From Spirochaeta sp. (GTDB lineage Bacteria > Spirochaetota > Spirochaetia > DSM-27196 > SLAA01): a stretch of DNA of 18,008 nt. The stretch's first letter is position 1. The number at the start of each line of letters is the position of its first letter. The position numbers and the translations under genes are program-made. The notes under the pieces were generated by a model. It had not been told where the DNA came from. It ran no database searches and saw nothing but the letters and a program-made list of their open reading frames with translations. The stretch spans positions 1 through 18,008 of the forward strand of contig JAIVHN010000015.1 in assembly GCA_020201015.1 (NCBI GenBank). The letters run 5' to 3'. Positions 7,092 through 14,720 of this stretch are shown here, in pieces.

Positions 7092-8861
7092 GTGGACATT
7101 GAGAGTATCAAGAGCAAAGCTAGTAACTACATCGAGGTAGAAAGCGAGGATCCCTTCAGATCTGAGGTGCAGGAACTTCTACAGAATGAAAACTGGGAGG
7201 AGCTTGCGGATCGGTTCTATACTGAAATTGAGTTTGGTACCGGTGGCCTACGTGGTGTCATCGGTGGCGGCTTTAATCGCATCAATCCCTATATTGTTCG
7301 CCGAGCAAGCGCCGGGATGGCCGCATACATGGTAGAGGCCGACAACGCGAACTCGGTTGTTATTGCTCATGATTCGCGGCGCTACGCCAAAGAGTTTGCC
7401 CTCAATACCGCTTTGGTTTTTGCCGCTTACGGCATTAAGGCGTATCTGTTTTCCGGTCTGCGTCCGACGCCAGAGCTGTCTTTTGCAATCCGTGAGTTAG
7501 GTGCGTCCGGTGGAGTAGTGGTCACTGCAAGTCACAATCCACCTGAGTACAACGGGTACAAAGTTTATTGGAACGACGGAGCGCAGGTCGTTGCACCGCA
7601 TGATGCCGCTATTATTCATAAGGTGCTCGAGATTCAAGGTGCGCCCAGGGCTATGTCATTAGCGGACGCCCAGGCGGCTGGCCTTCTTGAGTATATTGAC
7701 GAAGACATGGACGTTAAATTCGTAGAAATGGTCAAAAACAACGTGGTTCGTCCCGAGGTGCTTCGCGAGTACGGGGCTGCGGCAAAGGTGGTTTTTACGC
7801 CGCTCCATGGAACTGGTGCATATCTTGTTGAGCGAGCCCTTGCTGAGTTCGGTGTGCAGGTCTCAACTGTGCCTGAACAACGTGAGCCGGATGGTGAGTT
7901 CCCGACGGTGAAATCACCTAACCCGGAGGAAGGCGCGGCACTTGAAATGGCTATTGCTCAGGGTCGCAGAGAACAGGCGGCTATTGTAATTGGGACCGAC
8001 CCTGACGGCGATCGAATTGGAATAGCAGTTCCGGACGGTGGTGACTTCCGTCTTATCACCGGTAATCAACTGGGAGCGCTGTTGGTTGACTACGTTTTTT
8101 CTTCTCGTGCCGAGCTCGGAACCTTGCCACCGCGGCCTGCTTTTATCAAGACTATTGTCACAACCGAACTTCAGCGGCGCATCGCCGAAAACCTCGGAGC
8201 TGCGTGCTACGACACTCTAACCGGCTTTAAGCACATTGCGGGCCTGATCCGTGACTTTGAGCAGCAGGAAGACGGCCCAAACTACGTGATTGGTGGTGAG
8301 GAAAGCTACGGCTACATGATCGGCACCGAGGTGCGCGACAAAGATGCGGTGAGCGCGACGGTGTTGACGGTTGAAATGGCGCTGTTCCATGTTTCGCAGG
8401 GTAAGAGCGTCTTACAGCGCCTTGAAGAAATCTACTCCGAATATGGCTACTTCCAAGAAGAGACGATCTCGGAGTACTTTTCCGGCCAACAGGGTCAAGA
8501 AACGATGCAAGCCATGATGAAAAACCTTCGTGAGGCCCCTCCAAAGGTCTTTGGTGAAATTACCGTAAAAAAGGTGAAAGATTATAAAAACGGAACCAGT
8601 TTCGACTGGGCTTCGGGCCGCACAAATCAAGATATCGATCTCCCAAGATCTAATGTTCTCCAGTATTTTCTTGAGGACGGGTCTATCGTGAGTGCGCGCC
8701 CTTCCGGGACCGAGCCCAAGATCAAATTTTATGCATCGTGTTGCGACGACGATGAACTTCCGCTTCCCGAAGCAAAAAAACGCGTGGCTGAGAAGCTGGA
8801 AATGGTGCGCATTGAAGTTCAAGGCTGGATACAGGAGGCAAAGGCGACTGCTGGCGAGTGA
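7092..8861 (+). CDS. Phosphoglucomutase (phosphohexomutase superfamily)
   Basis: This cytoplasmic enzyme interconverts glucose-1-phosphate and glucose-6-phosphate through a phosphoserine, linking glycolysis with UDP-glucose and polysaccharide supply. The 589-residue length fits the larger bacterial PGM2/PgcA-like group. Visible sites are GTGGLRG near the N-terminus, the active-site TASHNPP with Ser147, the metal-binding loop GTDPDGDR (Asp303, 305, 307), the sugar-binding GGEESYGYM and the phosphate-binding RPSGTEPKIKFY near the C-terminus. These sites are complete. A phosphomannomutase or dual activity is possible, but the GEESYGY and length favour phosphoglucomutase. It starts with GTG five bases after the HAD pseudogene and is followed by the exonuclease gene after 27 bases, so all three probably share a transcript. 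Confidence 0.93.
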   Translation: MDIESIKSKASNYIEVESEDPFRSEVQELLQNENWEELADRFYTEIEFGTGGLRGVIGGGFNRINPYIVRRASAGMAAYMVEADNANSVVIAHDSRRYAKEFALNTALVFAAYGIKAYLFSGLRPTPELSFAIRELGASGGVVVTASHNPPEYNGYKVYWNDGAQVVAPHDAAIIHKVLEIQGAPRAMSLADAQAAGLLEYIDEDMDVKFVEMVKNNVVRPEVLREYGAAAKVVFTPLHGTGAYLVERALAEFGVQVSTVPEQREPDGEFPTVKSPNPEEGAALEMAIAQGRREQAAIVIGTDPDGDRIGIAVPDGGDFRLITGNQLGALLVDYVFSSRAELGTLPPRPAFIKTIVTTELQRRIAENLGAACYDTLTGFKHIAGLIRDFEQQEDGPNYVIGGEESYGYMIGTEVRDKDAVSATVLTVEMALFHVSQGKSVLQRLEEIYSEYGYFQEETISEYFSGQQGQETMQAMMKNLREAPPKVFGEITVKKVKDYKNGTSFDWASGRTNQDIDLPRSNVLQYFLEDGSIVSARPSGTEPKIKFYASCCDDDELPLPEAKKRVAEKLEMVRIEVQGWIQEAKATAGE

Positions 8862-8888
8862 TCAAGGGTATACCGAAGGAGTTGAACA

Positions 8889-9455
8889 ATGGATCTTGAT
8901 GCATCGGTAGACACGTTGCTTTTTACGGCTTTTGATTTCGAAACCACAGGGCTCTATTCAGCCAGTGATCGAGTTTGTGAGATTGGGGCTGTACAGTTTC
9001 GTGGAATGGCCGTTTTGTCTGAGTTCAGTGAACTTGTGAATCCCGGCATACCTATTCCGCCCGATGCAGGCGCGGTGAGCGGGATTACCGACATTATGGT
9101 GGCGAAACAGCCGGCGGTTGCGGAGATGCTGCCGGTTTTTATGGAGTTTATTGGCGACAGCATACTGGTTGCGCACAATGCTGAGTTTGATGTGGGGTTT
9201 CTCCGTGCGGCGCTTCATCGTGAGGGCTTGTCGGATGTAGCAAACAGCATAATTGATACCCAGAAATTGGCGCAGAAGGCATTTCCGCGACGCAGAAGCT
9301 ATAGTCTGCAGAATCTTGCGGAAGAACTTAACATAGCACCTGGCTCTGCACATCGTGCATTAGACGACGCAGTCTTATGCATGAAGCTGTTTCGCGAGTG
9401 TGTTGGAGCGTTAAGTTTCATGGGTGACCTGAGTCTGCGCGAAGTGCTTACGTAG
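8889..9455 (+). CDS. DnaQ-family 3'-5' exonuclease (DNA polymerase III epsilon-like)
   Basis: This is a DEDDh exonuclease, either the proofreading subunit of DNA polymerase III or a related stand-alone nuclease. All catalytic residues are visible in 188 residues: Exo I FDFETTG (Asp16, Glu18), Exo II AHNAEFD (His96 through Asp101) and Exo III HRALDD (His155, Asp160). The start ATG at 8889 has a good GAAGGAG site at 8875-8881. The protein stops shortly after the exonuclease fold and lacks the C-terminal alpha-subunit-binding tail of the 243-residue E. coli DnaQ, so its membership of the replicase is unproven. It is the last gene of the plus-strand group; the next gene converges 13 bases away with no obvious terminator between. 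Confidence 0.88.
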   Translation: MDLDASVDTLLFTAFDFETTGLYSASDRVCEIGAVQFRGMAVLSEFSELVNPGIPIPPDAGAVSGITDIMVAKQPAVAEMLPVFMEFIGDSILVAHNAEFDVGFLRAALHREGLSDVANSIIDTQKLAQKAFPRRRSYSLQNLAEELNIAPGSAHRALDDAVLCMKLFRECVGALSFMGDLSLREVLT

Positions 9456-9468
9456 TTTCTGCACGTTC

Positions 9469-11484
9469 CTACTTTATTTTTCCCAGCAACTTAAGCATAT
9501 ACAGCTCAAGGTAGCGCTCAAGGTCTTTCTTACGCCGGATTTCTGAGAAGGAGTCGTTTTGGGATAGCCGGCGAGCAAGATCGCGAATGCGGTCTGCATC
9601 CGGCGGAATCAATCGAAAACCCACTTTCATGCGGCGCAGGAAATCTCGGGTAAGTGAATTGACGTCCTCAATAAGATTGCGCTTTGCACGCTCGTCCAAT
9701 AGTGGATTCCACCGGTCAGCCAACTCATGTAAGGTTTCATCTATGTTTCTGTTCGTGCCGAGGAACTCTTTCTCAAGACGCTTAATTGCCTTTTGAAACT
9801 CGGCCGACTGGGCTTTAGATTTTGTACCCGGAGTTTTGCTGTCGCCGCGCGAGGGTTGGGCGTCGTCGGTGCCGTCTATCACCATCTTTTTGGTGGTTCG
9901 TTTACTGAGGGCTGCCGTCTCCGTTAAGCCCTCGGAACTGTCTTCAGAGCGACCGGACGCGTCTTTGGGTGAGCGTACACGGGGCTCGGCAAGGAGCAGT
10001 CGGCGCAGAAATCTAACGACCGCGTTAAGGCCGGGCGTGACCATCCAGAAGGGTAAGACGAGGCGGGCGTCGTTATAGAGTTCTTCTCGATTGAGCCCGA
10101 GTATCTCTTCAGCACTCTTGAGTCGCGAAGTCTTTGGATAGAACAAGGAGTTGTACTGCTCCTGCATTGCTGCATTGAACTGGGTGTGTTCGCTGCAGGC
10201 GAGCAAGAGGCCTTCATCAAGTAAAGCAAGAATAAGCGGGAAGTTTTCGGCCATCATCGCATTAACGCTTTTTGTAAAGGCCTCGTTGGAAACCATTGCC
10301 TTAACTTTCTTATCAGCACGCATGTAAGCGGACCATTGGTCTATATAGTGCTTGCGTAGTTCCAGACCGGCAGTAAACACCCCGTCGACGGCAACGCGAA
10401 TCAGGTTTTCTCTAGCAATGTAGTATTGCCGGTCGTTGGCCGTATTCAGGCGGATGAGGGAACCTAATGCGCCGGATTCTCCGCGTAAAAGTTCTGTGAG
10501 ATGTTTCGTTATAGCTTCACGGGAAAGATTTTTGCTTAGAGGCACACCACGAGGGTCGGTAAATGCCATAACATCGCTGATAGTATGTGCAAACGGACTA
10601 CTCCTAAGTGATTGGTCCAGTCGGCGGAAGGCGGAATCTACCTCTTGCGTTTTCTGCGCCCTGCCTTTGTAAAACACGGTTAGATAACTTAGAATGAAGG
10701 CGGCCTGGGTGAAGGCATCTTCCTCTGCAAGTCGGTCTTTCTTATTTGAGTAGTCCTTAATAATGATTCCGGCAAATTGAGACCAGAAATGGAAAGTGAA
10801 ATCGGTAGGTTCGAGGATACCGGACAACACCTGCGCGGGCGTTGTTAACACGGCCGTAATCATGTCCCGAACTGAGGCATCGCGATGAGGAAACACCGCT
10901 TGGAGCTTACTCCGCATATAACCGGAATTTCGCTCGCTACGCAGGTAATTTCGAATGCGCTGTACGGTAAGGTCAGGCAATGAACGATTCATTATCTGCG
11001 AGGTAATAATGCAACTTGGCAGCTGGTGGGGAAAGATCAAGCGAAGCAGCTGATCATCCTCAGTCGTAGCGCAATGTTCAAGCCACATAATAAAGTCTGT
11101 TCCCATGTCCACAATCTGAACAAGCTCTGCAGGCGGGGTAAGCTGCACGGTATCTTCGTTTGGGAAAGGGAGTTCGGGGCGTTGTTCAAGCTTGCGATAC
11201 TCCGCAGCAACAGTGTCGAAGAAGTAACCGGGATAGTAAACTTTCCCGATGACCTCGCCGTCAAAGACCAGACTGCATTTACCTTGTTCGCTAAGACTAT
11301 GAAGCTGCGCCCTCACGGTTTCATCGGTATGAGAGATGATATCTTCGAGTTCGGGTTGTTGATCTACATAACGCGCCGCATACTTCTTGGCAAACGAGAA
11401 AAGGGCTGACGCCTCAATGTGTGGTGTCTCGGCTCGTCGCGCGTAAACCGAAAGGATTCGCAATAGATGCTCGGATGTCGACAT
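9469..11484 (-). CDS. Uncharacterised 671-residue, mostly helical cytoplasmic protein
   Basis: I do not recognise this family. The start ATG at 11484 is well supported by a strong GGAGGAG site (plus-strand bases 11486-11493). There is no signal peptide or membrane segment. The N-terminal 100 residues (helical, then a short FDGEVIGKVYYPGYFF hairpin-like stretch) could be winged-helix-like, but this is a guess. Residues about 100-500 are predicted helical, with no nucleotide-binding or catalytic motif that I can identify. Residues about 500-557 form a polar, Ser/Thr/Lys/Asp-rich linker. The last 110 residues are a strongly charged, probably coiled or helical domain (FQKAIKRLEKEF, DADRIRDLARRL, ending in LYMLKLLGKIK). 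It is a single minus-strand gene between two plus-strand groups. Codon use and composition look like the neighbours. It is probably a lineage-restricted housekeeping gene. Confidence 0.85.
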   Translation of the reverse strand: MSTSEHLLRILSVYARRAETPHIEASALFSFAKKYAARYVDQQPELEDIISHTDETVRAQLHSLSEQGKCSLVFDGEVIGKVYYPGYFFDTVAAEYRKLEQRPELPFPNEDTVQLTPPAELVQIVDMGTDFIMWLEHCATTEDDQLLRLIFPHQLPSCIITSQIMNRSLPDLTVQRIRNYLRSERNSGYMRSKLQAVFPHRDASVRDMITAVLTTPAQVLSGILEPTDFTFHFWSQFAGIIIKDYSNKKDRLAEEDAFTQAAFILSYLTVFYKGRAQKTQEVDSAFRRLDQSLRSSPFAHTISDVMAFTDPRGVPLSKNLSREAITKHLTELLRGESGALGSLIRLNTANDRQYYIARENLIRVAVDGVFTAGLELRKHYIDQWSAYMRADKKVKAMVSNEAFTKSVNAMMAENFPLILALLDEGLLLACSEHTQFNAAMQEQYNSLFYPKTSRLKSAEEILGLNREELYNDARLVLPFWMVTPGLNAVVRFLRRLLLAEPRVRSPKDASGRSEDSSEGLTETAALSKRTTKKMVIDGTDDAQPSRGDSKTPGTKSKAQSAEFQKAIKRLEKEFLGTNRNIDETLHELADRWNPLLDERAKRNLIEDVNSLTRDFLRRMKVGFRLIPPDADRIRDLARRLSQNDSFSEIRRKKDLERYLELYMLKLLGKIK

Positions 11485-11504
11485 TTCTCCTCCACAGATA
11501 TCTT

Positions 11505-11510
11505 ACTATA
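11505..11510 (-). promoter_or_regulatory. Candidate -10 box for the 671-residue protein gene
   Basis: On the minus strand TATAGT, the same hexamer as upstream of the methyltransferase, lies 11 bases upstream of the strong ribosome-binding site. No good -35 is at the right distance (TTTCA-like only). It would give a very short leader that still contains the Shine-Dalgarno. Confidence 0.3.
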
Positions 11511-11572
11511 TCGCGGAAGCTTCTGCCTGAAAAGGCAAGTGGCTGTCGGCTGCAGATGACCTTTTAGTTTGA

Positions 11573-11602
11573 TTGACACATCCAAAACTACAGTTGTACT
11601 AT
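11573..11602 (+). promoter_or_regulatory. Candidate sigma-70-type promoter for the envelope/metal operon
   Basis: A perfect TTGACA (11573-11578) is followed after 18 bases by TACTAT (11597-11602, four of six matches to TATAAT). The likely ATG of the lipoprotein is at 11609, only six bases after the -10 box. Transcription would therefore begin at or beside the start codon, consistent with a leaderless message, and no Shine-Dalgarno is seen. It is the best promoter match I found in the window. Confidence 0.55.
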
Positions 11603-11608
11603 CTACGC

Positions 11609-12235
11609 ATGCGTCACAAATCTGTTAGGTATGGGATCCTTTGCTTGATTGCTATCATGTTTTTGCTTGGGGCCTGTGCAACACCCGAGCCTCCCGTTGT
11701 TGAAGAGCCCGAAGTTGATCTCTCGGAGGATGAACGGCCTCATGAACCGGAAGAAGATGATACCGAGAAAGAAACGAAGACCGATGTCGGCGAGCATGAA
11801 GACGAGCAGGAAGACGTATCCGATGAAGATATCCACGTAGCAAAAGAAGATTTTGTGATCTCGACCGAGATGTACGAAACTACATTCAACGAGGTGGAAG
11901 ATTTTATAGCAGAATTGAATGAGATCATTGCGAAGCGTGATTTCGAGCAGTGGAAAGGCCACTTGACTGAGGAATATATCGAGACACACTCCGATGCAGA
12001 TATTTTGCGCGAGCGCTCAGAGAGCCCGGTACTGAGCCGTAATGATATTCAACTGACGAGTATTGAAGACTATTTTACCTGGGTGGTGGTACCGAGCCGA
12101 GCAAATGCACGGCTCGACGACCTGGACTTTATCGGCACCGACAAGGTTGAAGCAATTATGCGTGTCCGTGACCAGGGAGTTATTCTTTATCAACTAAAAA
12201 GAGTGGATGATCGCTGGAAAATTGATGTGTTTTAG
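11609..12235 (+). CDS. Putative acidic lipoprotein, conserved C-terminal domain
   Basis: The predicted 208-residue protein has a basic n-region (RHKSVRYG), a hydrophobic core and the lipobox LLGAC with Cys23. It should be lipidated and anchored in a membrane. Residues 24-75 are extremely acidic (Glu/Asp-rich, with Pro near the start), a likely extended spacer. Residues about 81-208 form a compact domain with Trp/Tyr positions (DFEQWKGHLTEEYIE, DYFTWVVVPSR, WKIDVF) that loosely recalls NTF2-like folds. I cannot name the family. The frame also allows TTG starts at 11573 and 11594, but ATG 11609 gives the proper signal peptide and the other two lie in the candidate promoter. It leads the operon; the HEAT protein starts 39 bases downstream. 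Confidence 0.82.
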   Translation: MRHKSVRYGILCLIAIMFLLGACATPEPPVVEEPEVDLSEDERPHEPEEDDTEKETKTDVGEHEDEQEDVSDEDIHVAKEDFVISTEMYETTFNEVEDFIAELNEIIAKRDFEQWKGHLTEEYIETHSDADILRERSESPVLSRNDIQLTSIEDYFTWVVVPSRANARLDDLDFIGTDKVEAIMRVRDQGVILYQLKRVDDRWKIDVF

Positions 12236-12274
12236 ACTATGCTTTAGCAAGAGTATGCGAAAGAGGAGAAAAAC

Positions 12275-12991
12275 ATGGGCAAGCTTGTAGCCATTTCGGT
12301 GAGCCTTTTGATCATTTTAGGTTCAACAGCGCTCTGGGCGCAAGAACAAGCGTCTGACGAGGTTTCGGGACGGACCATTGAGGAGCTGTATTTAGAGCAA
12401 GCTATTGATCAGCAAATCATTAGAGGGCAGGCGCGCAGCAACACCCGTGAAGCAAAGTTTTTAGCTATTCAAGGTGTGCGGGCCATGGTCCAAAGGGGCG
12501 AAATCTCACCGGATAATGCGGAGATGATCCGAGTAGTTGAGGGGCTCGCAAGCGAGGGAGTTGGACGTCAGGTACGTACCAGCGGAGCGGTTTCAAACAA
12601 TTTTCCCGATGTGCGCCGTGAAGCAGTCGGATTGCTTGGTGATATTGGTGGTCCTATTGCTCAGCGTGCTCTCATTAGAGTTGTACAAGACGACCCGGAG
12701 CCTATGGTCCTCGCCGAAGCAGTTTATGGACTTGGTAGCATCGGAAGCAACGAAGATAATGAAGTCACTGCAAACATTGTCGCCGTACTTCGTGGGCAGA
12801 ATGCTAGAGAAATGCCGGACAACAACCTTGCATTTGCCTCTTTGCTGGCCCTTGAAAAAATTGCTACTGCAAGTGGAGGAATTACCGACCCGACAGTAGT
12901 TGACGCACTGTTAGATGTAGCGACCGGCAACTACGTGCGAGAGGTCCGGCTGAAGGCAATAGACGTAATCTACAACCTGCGTGGCGCTTGA
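12275..12991 (+). CDS. Exported HEAT-repeat protein
   Basis: The 238-residue protein begins with a Sec signal peptide (MGKLVAISVSLLIILGSTALWAQ), with cleavage probably after LWA, so it should be periplasmic or surface-exposed. From about residue 95 to the end there are three or four HEAT-like helical repeats, for example DVRREAVGLLGDIGG and LAEAVYGLGSIGS, and a last one VREVRLKAIDVIYNL. Such repeats form a protein-binding solenoid, and no enzymatic motif is present. The start ATG 12275 has a good AGAGGAG site just before it. The stop TGA 12989-12991 overlaps the GTG start of sanA by 11 bases, so the two are probably translationally coupled. Similar short exported HEAT proteins occur, to my memory, in spirochaetes. 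The function is unknown. Confidence 0.85.
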   Translation: MGKLVAISVSLLIILGSTALWAQEQASDEVSGRTIEELYLEQAIDQQIIRGQARSNTREAKFLAIQGVRAMVQRGEISPDNAEMIRVVEGLASEGVGRQVRTSGAVSNNFPDVRREAVGLLGDIGGPIAQRALIRVVQDDPEPMVLAEAVYGLGSIGSNEDNEVTANIVAVLRGQNAREMPDNNLAFASLLALEKIATASGGITDPTVVDALLDVATGNYVREVRLKAIDVIYNLRGA

Positions 12992-13676
12992 ATCGAATAC
13001 CACATCTAATTCAGCGTCGGTAAAACGGCGAAACAGAGCTGTTCTGATCCTCGCCTTTATAAAGCTTTCTCTTCTCATACTCGTTGTTATTGTTTTTACT
13101 TTGCATACCGCAATTTCCCGGAGTACTGAGCGGCGAGTTTTTTCTGATTTAGAAATCCTTCCGAACAACCATGTCGGCTTGTTGTTGGGGACAGCAAAGT
13201 ACCAACCCGGCGGTGGCTTAAACCCGTATTTCATTCATCGCATTGATGCTGCTGTGGAGCTCTACGAGGCAGGTAAGATCAAGTATATTCTAGCCTCCGG
13301 AGACAACGAGTACGACTCCTACAATGAGCCGCTTCAAATGAGGCAGACTCTGCTCGAGCGTGGAGTGCCCAGTGAGATTATTATTCTTGACTATGCTGGG
13401 TTTAGTACACTTGATTCCGTAGTACGAACAGCAGAAGTCTTTGGCCGTGAAAGTTTTACCGTTATCAGTCAGCGTTTTCACAATGAGCGGGCGGTATATA
13501 TCGGCTCCTATTACGGCTATGATGTGGTTGGGTATAACGCAGCAGATCTTACCCCGCCTTCCGGTGTTCAGACTCATGTGCGTGAGTATCTTGCTCGCGT
13601 AAAAGCTATTTTGGATTTGCATGTTGTGAGGCGTCGCCCTCGGTTTCTGGGCGAGCCTGTCCAAGTTCCTGAGTAG
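12981..13676 (+). CDS. sanA: SanA-like membrane protein (DUF218/YdcF fold)
   Basis: SanA of E. coli is an inner-membrane-anchored protein needed for envelope barrier function, including vancomycin exclusion at high temperature; its biochemical activity is unknown. This 231-residue protein has a single N-terminal membrane segment (about residues 21-45) and a periplasmic DUF218 domain. SanA-type stretches are LLLGTAKY, HRIDAAVELYEAGKIKYIL, SGDN, YNEPLQMR, LDYAGFSTLDSVVRT and VISQRFHNERAVYI. Length (E. coli 239) and order match. The start is GTG 12981, overlapping the previous gene by 11 bases with no own Shine-Dalgarno, typical of translational coupling. The pairing with an exported HEAT protein and a lipoprotein supports an envelope role. 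The next gene follows after 18 bases. Confidence 0.9.
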   Translation: MALESNTTSNSASVKRRNRAVLILAFIKLSLLILVVIVFTLHTAISRSTERRVFSDLEILPNNHVGLLLGTAKYQPGGGLNPYFIHRIDAAVELYEAGKIKYILASGDNEYDSYNEPLQMRQTLLERGVPSEIIILDYAGFSTLDSVVRTAEVFGRESFTVISQRFHNERAVYIGSYYGYDVVGYNAADLTPPSGVQTHVREYLARVKAILDLHVVRRRPRFLGEPVQVPE

Positions 13677-13694
13677 GATGCTTGTGCACAATGC

Positions 13695-14720
13695 ATGTGC
13701 GGTGATATCTTCACCGATGTGAGAAAGATAAAAAGTCCGGGTTCTCTTATTGAGGAGCCGCTTCCAATAACACTTGTCACCGGATTTCTGGGGTCGGGTA
13801 AAAGCACGTACATCAATCGCATACTGCAGGCATACTCAGGACGTCGCATCGGGCTAGTCGTCAACGAATTTGGTGAGGTCGGTCTTGAGGCAAACATCCT
13901 CGAAGCATCAACAGACGATATAGTGGAACTATCCGGCGGTTGTATGTGCTGCCTTTTGCGCAAGGATCTCAGGGAGGCGGTACGAAGACTGCTTCGGAAT
14001 GATGCGGGACTCGAGCGTATTATAGTTGAAGCGTCCGGCTTATCTGACCCGGTTCCGGTGCAACAGACCTTTGAAAATGCACGGTTTGGTCGTCCGGTAC
14101 AGCTTGAGTCGGTGATTTGCATGGTCGATCAAGTGAGTTTTCTTGAGCATCGTGTCGATTTCGAAATTCTTGATCATCAGGTCCGTACAGCCGACTTCGT
14201 CCTCATCACGAAAAGCGAACAGTCGCCCGAGTCGGCGGCTCTCCTTGAGGAGGTGCTGGGCGAGCTTGCTCCACAGGTTCCAAAGTTTCATGTAGGTGAG
14301 GAACCACCGTTGGCGCTACTTGTTGGCGTTGATACAAGTTTCGGCGTTGACACAACTTCGGGAAATCGGCAGGAGTATAAACATGAGTCTGGTGTTCAGC
14401 AGCTCTGGTTTGAGTCGATGTACCCTTTTGATCCCGAACGCTTGAAAAAGTTTTTTAGCGAACTGCCGCCAGGAGTTGTCCGTGGCAAGGGAGTGCTCTA
14501 TTTGGCAAACAAGGATGGAAAAAAACACAAGTTCGTGTTGCAGTTGTCCGGAGCACGGCGTGAGCTGCAGGCCGTCCCGTGGAAGCGGGGCGAAGTCAAG
14601 TCCAACGTAGTGCTGCTGATAGGAAAAAATTTCGAACCTCAACAGCTGCGAGAAAAACTAGATACGTGCCTAACTGAACCAGGTGTGGACTTGGTAGCGC
14701 GGAATTGGAAAAGAGCATGA
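13695..14720 (+). CDS. COG0523 (CobW/ZNG/G3E-family) metal-chaperone GTPase
   Basis: COG0523 proteins are P-loop GTPases that deliver or manage metals such as zinc, cobalt or nickel. The 341 residues have Walker A GFLGSGKST (Lys36), the Walker B-like VNEFGE, and the metal-binding CxCC motif GCMCC (Cys83, Cys85, Cys86). They also have VEASGLSDP and a C-terminal CobW domain (about 230-341). There is no His-rich loop. The guanine-specificity motif, normally NKxD, reads TKSE at 172-175, which is odd. The start ATG 13695 lacks a clear Shine-Dalgarno, and a GTG at 13713 is an alternative. The stop overlaps the next gene as ATGA, so the GTPase and the exporter are translationally coupled. The context points to nickel/cobalt or zinc rather than cobalamin synthesis. 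Confidence 0.9.
   Translation: MCGDIFTDVRKIKSPGSLIEEPLPITLVTGFLGSGKSTYINRILQAYSGRRIGLVVNEFGEVGLEANILEASTDDIVELSGGCMCCLLRKDLREAVRRLLRNDAGLERIIVEASGLSDPVPVQQTFENARFGRPVQLESVICMVDQVSFLEHRVDFEILDHQVRTADFVLITKSEQSPESAALLEEVLGELAPQVPKFHVGEEPPLALLVGVDTSFGVDTTSGNRQEYKHESGVQQLWFESMYPFDPERLKKFFSELPPGVVRGKGVLYLANKDGKKHKFVLQLSGARRELQAVPWKRGEVKSNVVLLIGKNFEPQQLREKLDTCLTEPGVDLVARNWKRA

Noticed and set aside
13686..13700. GCACA-N5-TGTGC inverted repeat over the start codon of the COG0523 GTPase gene as a metal-regulator site
   Set aside because: The arms are only five bases, and it does not match Zur, Fur or RcnR boxes known to me; it could easily be chance.
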